From assembly GCA_027068235.1 (NCBI GenBank), contig JAMOUE010000228.1, positions 1 to 8,776 of the forward strand: a stretch of DNA of 8,776 bases. Direction: 5' to 3'. The stretch is from Deltaproteobacteria bacterium. Lineage in GTDB: Bacteria; Desulfobacterota; Dissulfuribacteria; Dissulfuribacterales; QOAL01. Numbering within the stretch: position 1 is the stretch's first letter; each line of letters opens with the position of its first letter. This document shows positions 1 through 5,122 of this stretch, one piece after another. Under the pieces are notes generated by a model. The model did not search any database. It was given only the letters and a program-made list of their open reading frames with translations, and had not been told where the DNA came from. A program made the translations under genes and the position numbers.

Positions 1-215
1 CTCCCGGCCCCAAGGGAGATAAGGGTGATCCAGGTCCTCAGGGACCCCCTGGCCCCGAAGGTCCGCAAGGTCCTCCAGGAGAGCCCGGTCCACCAGGTCC
101 GGAAGGCCCACAAGGCCCACCGGGTCCAGAAGGACCAAGAGGTCCAAGGGGACCACGAGGCCCAAAAGGTACCTCGGCAACCAAGACCTCTAAGGCAAAG
201 AAGAAAAAGGAATAA
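1..215 (+). CDS. Collagen-like Gly-X-Y repeat protein, C-terminal end (5' end outside window)
   Basis: The frame starting at base 3 reads a proline followed by 18 uninterrupted Gly-X-Y triplets (GPK, GDK, GDP, GPQ, GPP, GPE, GEP, GPR types) and then the tail GTSATKTSKAKKKKE before the TAA at 213-215. Position X is nearly always proline, and charge is ordered: acidic and Gln triplets first, three GPR triplets and one GPK last. This is the hallmark of bacterial collagen-like proteins, which form triple helices, usually outside the cell or on phage and spore surfaces. No anchor motif such as LPXTG or a C-terminal membrane segment is visible; the end is basic instead. The start, any signal peptide and any head domain lie upstream of the window, so location and role cannot be decided. 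Neighbouring frames over the same bases also stay open, but only this one gives glycine at every third residue. The gene converges on the minus-strand hydrolase gene. Confidence 0.85.
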   Translation, partial: PGPKGDKGDPGPQGPPGPEGPQGPPGEPGPPGPEGPQGPPGPEGPRGPRGPRGPKGTSATKTSKAKKKKE

Positions 216-240
216 CGTCCTTTAAATCTTTGCATTAATT

Positions 241-290
241 AAAGGCAGGCGGTCAGGCAAGTGATGCAAGGCTGCCTGCCTTTTTGTTTT
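241..290 (+). terminator. Rho-independent terminator of the collagen-like gene
   Basis: AAAGGCAGGC (241-250) is perfectly complementary to GCCTGCCTTT (274-283), and the run continues as TTTTTGTTTTT to 291. A competing inner pairing of CAGGCA (254-259) with TGCCTG (273-278) is possible. It begins 25 bases after the stop codon. Read on the minus strand it has only three T's after the stem, so it is at best a weak terminator for the convergent hydrolase gene, for which no better one is seen. Confidence 0.85.
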
Positions 291-333
291 TATGCTTTTG
301 ATAAAACTTTTTTGAAGGCTATTACTTGCTCGT

Positions 334-1185
334 TTAAAGCTTTACTATCACCCCAACAGATGCATAGAAGAATCGTTCTTTGAGTTTGCCAAAAAGACGC
401 GCCGAGTTTGCAAGACCTGTACAATGGGAGGCGCCAAGCCTTTCTATCCCAAAGTCATCTAGCTCTTTGATGGTTCGCTCAAGCTGTTCGGTTTTAGCAA
501 ATCCAAGGTGAGTTCCGCCAATTACCGTATGAATTTTTTTGTTGGGAAGTTTGGAGCGCACGTGATGCAAGATGTTTATGAGTCCTGCATGTGCACAACC
601 AAGTATAATTACAAGGCCTGACGGCGTATCTACAACCATGGATAGATCGTCCCGCAAAGGGTCTTGTTCAACTATTATTTTACCATCCTTCTCCACCTCT
701 ATTTCCATGTGTGGATCTGGTGGCTCAAAATCTGTAACACGCGGGACCTCGCCAGTGATGTATATACCTGGAAATATCTCTGTAAAAGAAGTAAAGAATC
801 GAAAGTTACAACCGATAGATTCCAGATAATTTTTTCTGTGGATCATGCCAATAAATCTTCTTGAGCCATCCTTTGCCCAGAAACGTGGGATGAATACATC
901 AGGATGGCAATATATTGGCAAAGACTTTTTCAAGGAGGCGATTTGCGGTATTCCTGACGCGTGATCATAATGGCCATGGCTCAAAACCAGTGCATCTACC
1001 CTTGATAGGTCCTTATTGAGCTTTAAGCTGTTGTTTATTAGTCCCTGACCTTGGCCGGTATCAAACAAAATCATTCTCCCCCTGGCTTCTACCAACACAG
1101 ACCAACCGTGTTCACCTATAAGGCCAAAAGGACCAGCCACTGAATTTTCACAAAGGACTGTGAGTTCCAATGTATGTTGTGTCAT
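334..1185 (-). CDS. MBL-fold metallo-hydrolase, COG1237 / MJ0301-like
   Basis: A 283-residue cytoplasmic protein without signal peptide. The metallo-beta-lactamase signature HGHYDH is at residues 70-75 (H70, H72, D74, H75), preceded by LFDTGQG (40-46), where the aspartate is typical of the fold. Later family motifs are GCAHAG (196-201, H199), GGTHL (223-227, H226) and SHCTG (253-257, H254), in the order and spacing of COG1237. That family includes MJ0301, annotated as a dihydropterin-ribofuranosylaminobenzene phosphate synthase of methanopterin-type cofactor synthesis; most bacterial members have no proven substrate, so only a dinuclear-metal hydrolase or transferase can be claimed. Length is normal for the family and all metal ligands appear present. 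The ATG overlaps the stop codon of the upstream small Cys-rich gene (ATGA), indicating translational coupling; its own Shine-Dalgarno site, GGAGAA at 1197-1202, is rather far away (11 bases). Confidence 0.9.
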   Translation of the reverse strand: MTQHTLELTVLCENSVAGPFGLIGEHGWSVLVEARGRMILFDTGQGQGLINNSLKLNKDLSRVDALVLSHGHYDHASGIPQIASLKKSLPIYCHPDVFIPRFWAKDGSRRFIGMIHRKNYLESIGCNFRFFTSFTEIFPGIYITGEVPRVTDFEPPDPHMEIEVEKDGKIIVEQDPLRDDLSMVVDTPSGLVIILGCAHAGLINILHHVRSKLPNKKIHTVIGGTHLGFAKTEQLERTIKELDDFGIERLGASHCTGLANSARLFGKLKERFFYASVGVIVKL

Positions 1186-1343
1186 TTTTTTTCATCTTCT
1201 CCACGTTTTTTTTCTTCACGTTTTTGTTCTTTTTCCAGAAAATGGATTAGGCACGCATTTCTATGACTACAGTAGTCGTTTGGGTGGAGGCACCCTTTAC
1301 TTGGATCTGTTTGGCGGTTATCCTTTGCACAGAAAAAGTCCAT
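1182..1343 (-). CDS. Small four-cysteine protein (53 aa), upstream partner of the MBL hydrolase
   Basis: A short gene of 53 residues, beginning MDFFCAKDNRQTDPSKGC. Cysteines are at 5, 18, 25 and 31 (spacing C-x12-C-x6-C-x5-C), with histidines at 20, 27 and 34, and there is a highly charged Lys/Glu tail from about residue 37. Four Cys plus His in 31 residues suggests a zinc- or iron-binding knuckle; this is inference. Evidence that it is translated: a GAGGT ribosome binding site (1353-1357) 9 bases before the ATG, an in-frame TAA two codons before that ATG which fixes the start, a promoter with a perfect -35 box upstream, and a 4-base ATGA overlap with the hydrolase gene. The N-terminal half is composed like a folded protein while the opposite strand reads poorly. 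I do not recognise a named family. It most likely works with, or regulates, the MBL hydrolase. Confidence 0.75.
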   Translation of the reverse strand: MDFFCAKDNRQTDPSKGCLHPNDYCSHRNACLIHFLEKEQKREEKKRGEDEKK

Positions 1344-1352
1344 TTTTTACTG

Positions 1353-1357
1353 ACCTC
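1353..1357 (-). promoter_or_regulatory. Ribosome binding site of the small Cys-rich gene
   Basis: On the minus strand GAGGT lies 9 bases before the ATG at 1343. It supports this short frame over the plus-strand frame through the same bases, which has no such site. Confidence 0.6.
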
Positions 1358-1375
1358 ACAGCGTTGTTTGATTCC

Positions 1376-1404
1376 ATTTAGAATAGTGGAAACAATATTG
1401 TCAA
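1376..1404 (-). promoter_or_regulatory. Sigma-70-type promoter of the Cys-rich protein / MBL hydrolase operon
   Basis: On the minus strand a perfect -35 hexamer TTGACA (1404-1399) is followed after 17 bases by CTAAAT (1381-1376), a moderate -10 box. Shifting by one base either way gives TCTAAA or TAAATG, so the exact -10 is uncertain. Transcription would start near 1369, leaving a leader of about 26 bases containing the GAGGT site. The -35 box overlaps the Shine-Dalgarno region of the divergent oxidoreductase gene, so the two divergent units share this short region. Confidence 0.5.
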
Positions 1405-1410
1405 GGAGGA
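1403..1410 (+). promoter_or_regulatory. Shine-Dalgarno site fixing the GTG start of the GltA-like gene
   Basis: AAGGAGGA ends 4 bases before GTG at 1415. An alternative ATG at 1433 (Met7) has only GGAG at 1426-1429, 3 bases away, which is weaker and too close. A possible but weak promoter for this gene is TTGATT (1368-1373), 17 bases, AACAAT (1391-1396). Confidence 0.7.
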
Positions 1411-1414
1411 AGAA

Positions 1415-2788
1415 GTGAAACCAAAGGAGAGAATGGCAATCCCACGCCAGAGACCTAAAGAGCTTACAGTTGAAGAAAGGATAAATAATTTTAACGAGAT
1501 AGTATCTGGTTTTGACGATGATACTGCAAAGCTTGAGGCTGAACGCTGTTTGCAGTGTAAAAAGCCGGGTTGTATTAAAGGTTGTCCGCTGCATAATGAT
1601 ATCCCTACCTTTATAAAGTTGTTAAGGGAGGGTGATATAGAAGATGCATATTGGACAATAAGAAAGACAAGTTCAATGCCTGCCATATGTTCAAGGGTTT
1701 GCCCGCAAGAGTTTCAATGTGAAGGAAGTTGTATTAGGGCCAAAAAGGGAGAGGCTGTTGCGATTGGTCTTTTGGAGCGTTATGTCGTTGATTGGATGGT
1801 AGGGCATAGTAAGAATCTTATGGAACCTTGCGCCATGCCCACCGGTCACAAGGTTGCAATAGTTGGTTCAGGACCTGCTGGTATGACCGTTGCTTACAAC
1901 CTCGCTCACAAGGGTGTTAAGTGCACCATCTATGATAACCTTCCTGTCTTAGGTGGTATGCTTGCAGTAGGTATCCCTCCTTTCAGATTGCCACGAGACA
2001 TAATAAAGGCAGAGTTTGATGCCCTAAAAAGCTGTGGTGTTGATATCATAGATGAGGTCACCATTGGAAGAGACAAGACCTTACAAGAACTTAAAGATGA
2101 GGGCTATGGGGCAGTGTTTGTTGGGGTAGGCGCCCATGAAAGCAGGAAGCTTGGTATCCCAGGAGAAGATCTTGAGGGCGTGTTGCATGGTGTTGATTAT
2201 CTTCGAGATGTGAACCTCGGAAAAGACGTTGATCTTGGGCAAAGGGTTGTAGTAGTTGGTGGCGGTAATGTTGCAATAGATGTGGCCCGCACTGCATTAC
2301 GGCTCGGTTCAAAGGATGTATTCATACTTTATAGAAGAACAAGGAAGGAGATGCCTGCCTCAGAGGCCGAGATTCATCATATGGAAGAAGAAGGAGTGAG
2401 GGTAGAATTTTTGGCAGCTCCTGTAGCCATTCATGGTGAAAATGGAAGGCTTAAAAAGATAGAGTGTGTGCGTATGGAGCTCGGAGAGCCAGATGAGTCT
2501 GGAAGACGAAGGCCTGTTCCCATTGATGGATCTAACTTTTTCATTGAGGCAGATGCAGTCGTTGCTGCAATAAGTCAGCGAGTAGATCCAACGGTTGTAT
2601 CAGGTATAGATATAAAAAGGACTCCTTGGGGTACGTTTGAAGTAGATCCTGAGACATTGCAGACCTCTGTGCCATGGATTTTTGCAGGTGGAGACGATGT
2701 TTTAGGACCACAGACCGTGGCAAAGGCGGCCTATCAAGGAAGGATTGCTGCCGACTCCATTGAGAAGTTCTTGATGGGAGAGCTTTGA
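1415..2788 (+). CDS. gltA: GltA/NfnB/SudA-like NADPH-dependent iron-sulfur flavoprotein oxidoreductase
   Basis: 457 residues, normal for homotetrameric 'GltA' proteins, the glutamate synthase small-subunit family. The N-terminal domain carries two cysteine sets: C45-x2-C48-x4-C53-x3-C57 and C92-x3-C96-x5-C102-x3-C106, expected to bind two [4Fe-4S] clusters. The FAD Rossmann motif GSGPAG is at 151-156, the NAD(P)H motif GGGNVA at 282-287, and the closing FAD motif FAGGDD at 423-428. The family includes glutamate synthase small subunits, the NfnB subunit of ferredoxin:NADP transhydrogenase and sulfide dehydrogenase SudA; sequence reading alone does not separate these. NfnB and SudA work with an NfnA/SudB flavoprotein normally encoded immediately adjacent. 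None is here: upstream is the divergent MBL operon and downstream a terminator and the rhomboid gene. It may therefore act alone or with a subunit encoded elsewhere. The start is GTG, chosen for its strong ribosome binding site. The family is clear; the specific role is not. Confidence 0.9.
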   Translation: MKPKERMAIPRQRPKELTVEERINNFNEIVSGFDDDTAKLEAERCLQCKKPGCIKGCPLHNDIPTFIKLLREGDIEDAYWTIRKTSSMPAICSRVCPQEFQCEGSCIRAKKGEAVAIGLLERYVVDWMVGHSKNLMEPCAMPTGHKVAIVGSGPAGMTVAYNLAHKGVKCTIYDNLPVLGGMLAVGIPPFRLPRDIIKAEFDALKSCGVDIIDEVTIGRDKTLQELKDEGYGAVFVGVGAHESRKLGIPGEDLEGVLHGVDYLRDVNLGKDVDLGQRVVVVGGGNVAIDVARTALRLGSKDVFILYRRTRKEMPASEAEIHHMEEEGVRVEFLAAPVAIHGENGRLKKIECVRMELGEPDESGRRRPVPIDGSNFFIEADAVVAAISQRVDPTVVSGIDIKRTPWGTFEVDPETLQTSVPWIFAGGDDVLGPQTVAKAAYQGRIAADSIEKFLMGEL

Positions 2789-2830
2789 GCATAAAGTATT
2801 TACAAATGTTGGTTGATCTTGAATTTAAGA

Positions 2831-2877
2831 GGCAGTCACTAGTTTTTTCTTTTATGGTGGCTGCCCTTTGTCTTTTT
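2831..2877 (+). terminator. Rho-independent terminator of the GltA-like gene
   Basis: GGCAGTCAC (2831-2839) pairs with GTGGCTGCC (2857-2865) through nine base pairs with one G-U wobble. A 17-base T-rich loop separates the arms, and CTTTGTCTTTTT follows (2866-2877). It ends one base before the next start codon, so the rhomboid gene is unlikely to be expressed by read-through. Confidence 0.75.
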
Positions 2878-2878
2878 A

Positions 2879-3802
2879 ATGCATGACTCCCGTCAAATAA
2901 GGCCTCACCGGACTGATAAAAGAAAAGATCAGCGACTGGTTGATATCTTTGACCATTTAGATGAAGAAAAGGCTAGACTTTATAGCCTTATACTTACTGC
3001 CAGAAACATTCCTCACTCGCTAGAAGTCTCCTCTTCCGGCACAGTTAGGCTCAAGGTCGAGAAAGATTATGTGCAAGATGCCTTAGAGGAGATTCATCTG
3101 TACCATGAGGAAAACAGAGATTTCTTCGAGAAAGTCAATAACAGTCCATCTAAATTTCACAATCTTAAAGGTTCACTCATCACCATACTGATTATGGCAT
3201 GTGTAATGTCTCTCACCTTTAGATATGAGGTACGAGAGTTTCTTATGGAAAGATGGGCAGCGGATTCGTCAAAGATCCTTGAGGGAGAGACGTATAGAGT
3301 AATAACAAGCCTGTTTCTTCATGCAGATCCTGCTCATTTTTTCATTAACATATTCATGGCAGCCCTATTTTTTACAATTCTATTTGAAGAGACAGGTGTG
3401 GGAACTGGCTGGTTCCTTGTTTTGATAGGAGCTGGCGCGGGTAATTACTTGAATGCAATGACGTATAAGTATGACCATATCTCCATAGGGCTATCAACAG
3501 CGATTTTTTCGTCCATAGGCACCTACACTGCTTTGAGGGCTGTAGCTAATGGAGCACGCGGGGCCAAGGATGGGTTTAAGGTAATACTTTCTGGCTTGGC
3601 ACTTCTTGGATTTCTTGGTGCAGGAGAGGGTAGAATAGATGTCTCTGCACATTTCTATGGGTTTGTAAGCGGGTTGATTATTGGAGTGGTGTTTGGATTG
3701 TTTTCAATGGTTTTACCCTTAAAGACAAGAAGTGCCGATCTAGTGTTAGGTGCTGTGTCAGTTGCTATAATAATTTTATCAATGATAAACGCCTCCTTTT
3801 GA
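2879..3802 (+). CDS. Rhomboid-family intramembrane serine protease with N-terminal soluble domain
   Basis: 307 residues. Residues 1-95 are hydrophilic; the stretch around 33-80 (ARNIPHSLEV, then alternating strands, then EIHLYHEEN) matches a small alpha/beta domain I associate with deltaproteobacterial rhomboids and is probably cytoplasmic. The membrane part starts at about 97 and has about six hydrophobic segments. Catalytic features: H148-x4-H153-x3-N157 in the second segment, GLST with the nucleophile S206 (the family usually has GxSG, so a Thr replaces the last Gly), and H258 in SAHFYG as the second member of the Ser-His dyad. All catalytic residues are present, so it should cleave transmembrane helices of unknown substrates. 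The ATG has no Shine-Dalgarno site; an in-frame stop at 2840-2842 rules out an upstream extension except via a CTG, and no ATG, GTG or TTG lies in frame soon after, so this start is the best available. A short promoter must lie within the preceding 90 bases or inside the terminator region; none is convincing. Confidence 0.88.
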   Translation: MHDSRQIRPHRTDKRKDQRLVDIFDHLDEEKARLYSLILTARNIPHSLEVSSSGTVRLKVEKDYVQDALEEIHLYHEENRDFFEKVNNSPSKFHNLKGSLITILIMACVMSLTFRYEVREFLMERWAADSSKILEGETYRVITSLFLHADPAHFFINIFMAALFFTILFEETGVGTGWFLVLIGAGAGNYLNAMTYKYDHISIGLSTAIFSSIGTYTALRAVANGARGAKDGFKVILSGLALLGFLGAGEGRIDVSAHFYGFVSGLIIGVVFGLFSMVLPLKTRSADLVLGAVSVAIIILSMINASF

Positions 3803-3878
3803 ATGCATGATCTGCCAATTTTGAAGTCCAATCAAAAAATTGACGAAAAAATTATAAAGCAGTTTGTATAACTTTTTT

Positions 3879-3900
3879 CGCTATTACTAAGAGCGTTTTT
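3879..3900 (+). terminator. Weak candidate terminator after the rhomboid gene
   Basis: CGCT (3879-3882) pairs with AGCG (3892-3895), extended across a single mismatch by TT/AA, followed by TTTTT (3896-3900). The stem is short, so efficiency is doubtful. Its right half overlaps the left arm of the inverted-repeat element at 3889-4038. Confidence 0.35.
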
Positions 3901-4038
3901 AGATGACGTCATCCGTCATAACGAGGCGGACTACTGCCGTGGCGATCTTCTTTGTTTCTCCTCTGTGTTTTTGCAGGAGAGTGCTTCGTTCTGCCTGCAA
4001 TAAGACAGTATTAAAGTTGTCATCTCTTTGGCGCTCTT
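3889..4038. repeat. 150-bp intergenic element bounded by inverted repeats (MITE-like or structured leader)
   Basis: The left arm AAGAGCG-N5-AGATGAC (3889-3907) is matched in inverse by GTCATCT-N6-CGCTCTT (4019-4038): two perfect 7-bp blocks with nearly equal spacing. A perfect 12-bp palindrome, GATGACGTCATC, sits at 3902-3913. Inside are two further hairpins: GGCGG-ACTA-CTGCC (3925-3938, one wobble) and TTGCAGG / CCTGCAA (3971-3977 / 3994-4000). The element ends 27 bases before the secreted repeat-protein gene, so it could be a non-autonomous mobile element or a folded 5' leader of that gene. No known riboswitch consensus was recognised. Confidence 0.45.
3915..3950 (+). repeat. Degenerate copy of a GTCATTGCGAGG-type intergenic repeat
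   Basis: GTCATAACGAGGCGG followed by CTGCCGTGGCGATCTTC resembles the half-element GTCATTGCGAGG...GCGATCTC that is scattered in the intergenic DNA of many bacteria. It matches the left end of the better copy at 4878-4976, with TTG changed to TAA. No matching right end is present in the same orientation. Confidence 0.4.
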
Positions 4039-4065
4039 CTAAAAAATAAGGGGGCTAGTTTATCC

Positions 4066-4815
4066 ATGATAAAAAGAATATCTTTGGCCTTTTTTTTGAT
4101 TTGGGTTTTGGTCATTGAATGTTGCTGGGCTGATTATTCAGGACTTTGGTGGGATCAGGCTAAAAGTGGACAAGGCGTTTCGATTCTTCAAAATAATAAT
4201 GCTATTTGTGGGGCATGGTATCTTTATGATTCATCAGGTGAAGATATGTGGTTGGTATTTACTGGCACATTGGATTCTAAAAACACATTGACAAGCGAGC
4301 TTGTCCAATATACAGGGCCTGCCCTTGGTACTTCTTGGGATGTAAATAAGCTCAAAGCCACCTCTAAGGGTACGGTTACCCTGGTTTTTAACAGCCCCAC
4401 CAGCGCCACAATGCAATATAATTTGAATGGGGTGAGTGGCGTTTTGAACCTCGAACCCTTTGCTAATGATATAGCAAGCCTTTATTGGGACGTAGATCGA
4501 CCAGGTCAAGGTGTTGGACTCTTTGTGGAGGGTAGAAATGCTTATATTGTATGGTATCTCTATGATGAAAATGGCAAAGATATGTGGGTAACGTCTAACG
4601 TGGATCTAGGACTTGGTTCTCTTCATGTGGATCTCTATCAGTTTACAGGGCCTCCATTTGGAAGCGAGTGGGATCCATCTCTGGTAAAGTCTTTCGCTGT
4701 TGGAGATGCATCATTAATATTGTCAAATTCTAAGCAATTGCCAATCACCTACAATATTCACGGTGTTTCTGGTCAGCTAAACATAGTCCCTTTTGTCTGT
4801 AGTATAGCGCAATGA
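4066..4815 (+). CDS. Secreted protein made of two tandem Trp/Gly-rich repeats
   Basis: 249 residues. A Sec signal peptide is clear: K3-R4, a hydrophobic core at about 6-18, and likely signal peptidase I cleavage after CWA22. The Cys pair at 19-20 does not fit a lipobox, so it is not an obvious lipoprotein. The mature part is two copies of a unit of about 108 residues, at 24-132 and 137-243. Aligned signatures: GLWWDQAKSGQGVSI versus SLYWDVDRPGQGVGL; AWYLYDSSGEDMW versus VWYLYDENGKDMW; QYTGPALGTSWD versus QFTGPPFGSEWD; GVSGVLNLEPF versus GVSGQLNIVPF. The unit is predicted all-beta and recurs at the C-terminus of the neighbouring subtilase. I know similar Trp-rich units from exported proteobacterial proteins but no formal function. 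No catalytic motif is seen. The ATG is preceded by AAGGGGG (4048-4054), 11 bases away, a mediocre binding site. It might be a ligand-binding, surface or protease-partner protein; that is inference. Confidence 0.8.
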   Translation: MIKRISLAFFLIWVLVIECCWADYSGLWWDQAKSGQGVSILQNNNAICGAWYLYDSSGEDMWLVFTGTLDSKNTLTSELVQYTGPALGTSWDVNKLKATSKGTVTLVFNSPTSATMQYNLNGVSGVLNLEPFANDIASLYWDVDRPGQGVGLFVEGRNAYIVWYLYDENGKDMWVTSNVDLGLGSLHVDLYQFTGPPFGSEWDPSLVKSFAVGDASLILSNSKQLPITYNIHGVSGQLNIVPFVCSIAQ

Positions 4816-4877
4816 GCAGTGTAAAGTCTTTTGAATCGTATTACTGGGAGTGTAAAAGAAATGACAACTTGATTGCT

Positions 4878-4976
4878 GTCATTGCGAGGAGGTGTGAATG
4901 CACCGACGAAGCAATCCCCACCGAAGGGGCATGGTAGTTGGAGATTGCTTACAGCGGTTGACCGCCTCGCAATGAC
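4878..4976. repeat. 99-bp palindromic intergenic repeat of the GTCATTGCGAGG family
   Basis: Ends are a perfect 12-bp inverted repeat: GTCATTGCGAGG (4878-4889) and CCTCGCAATGAC (4965-4976). A second nested inverted repeat lies inside, AAGCAATC (4909-4916) and GATTGCTT (4943-4950), with a central CCCC/GGGG (4916-4919 / 4926-4929). The whole can fold as one long interrupted hairpin. This layout matches a widespread dispersed palindromic repeat (REP or MITE-like) of Desulfobacterota and other phyla. It carries no coding frame and may act as a transcript-end structure after the secreted repeat protein, which lacks another terminator. Confidence 0.8.
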
Positions 4977-4985
4977 GGGATGCTC

Positions 4986-5020
4986 AGGTCATATAAAAAA
5001 GGCTTTCAGTAATATAACCT
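4986..5020. repeat. Small interrupted inverted repeat
   Basis: AGGT-C-ATAT (4986-4994) pairs with ATAT-A-ACCT (5012-5020), eight pairs around one mismatch, with a 17-base loop. No T-run follows, so it is not a standard terminator. It could be an operator or chance. Confidence 0.25.
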
Positions 5021-5067
5021 CCTAAAATGTTGTACTTGTTTCAAGTTCAAGCACGCTGCTAACAACT

Positions 5068-5096
5068 TTGAAGATGGATATTTCGTATTTTATTTT
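5068..5096 (+). promoter_or_regulatory. Candidate promoter of the subtilase gene
   Basis: TTGAAG (5068-5073), a 17-base spacer and TATTTT (5091-5096) each match 4 of 6 sigma-70 consensus bases. Transcription would start about 20 bases before the ATG at 5123. The surroundings are A/T rich, so chance matches are likely. Confidence 0.3.
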
Positions 5097-5122
5097 TACA
5101 GCCAATCTGTTATTTTCAGCTA

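Larger units (their letters stand above)
4816..5122. other. 307-base intergenic stretch between the two repeat-protein genes
   Basis: It holds a palindromic intergenic repeat (4878-4976), a small A/T-rich hairpin (4986-5020) and a candidate promoter for the subtilase (5068-5096). No convincing terminator for the upstream gene and no RNA gene were seen. A 26-codon frame from 5073 has no supporting features. Confidence 0.6.

Noticed and set aside
25..225. Plus-strand 66-codon open frame through the collagen-like repeats
   Set aside because: It is the shifted frame of the Gly-X-Y gene; only the frame starting at base 3 gives glycine at every third residue.
38..235. Minus-strand frame rich in Gly-Pro over the same bases
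   Set aside because: The reverse complement of repeated GGN-CCN codons again reads Gly/Pro, so this mirror is a by-product. It has no ribosome binding site.
1160..1381. Plus-strand 73-codon frame in the divergent region
   Set aside because: It lies antisense to the small Cys-rich gene and the start of the hydrolase, and has no ribosome binding site; the minus-strand gene has strong signals.
3840..3872. Possible promoter TTGACG ... TATAAC
   Set aside because: Both boxes are good, but the 21-base spacer is too long for sigma-70.
3971..4000. TTGCAGG/CCTGCAA hairpin as a terminator
   Set aside because: No T-run follows on either strand; it is treated as part of the inverted-repeat element.
3903..4049. 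48-codon plus-strand frame (MTSSVITRRTTAVAIFF...) ending just before the next gene's ribosome site
   Set aside because: It translates the repeat-derived sequence, has no Shine-Dalgarno site and resembles spurious frames produced by this repeat family. A leader peptide cannot be fully excluded.
3803..4065. c-di-GMP or other known riboswitch in the leader of the secreted repeat protein
   Set aside because: None of the conserved aptamer core sequences I know could be matched, although the region is clearly foldable.
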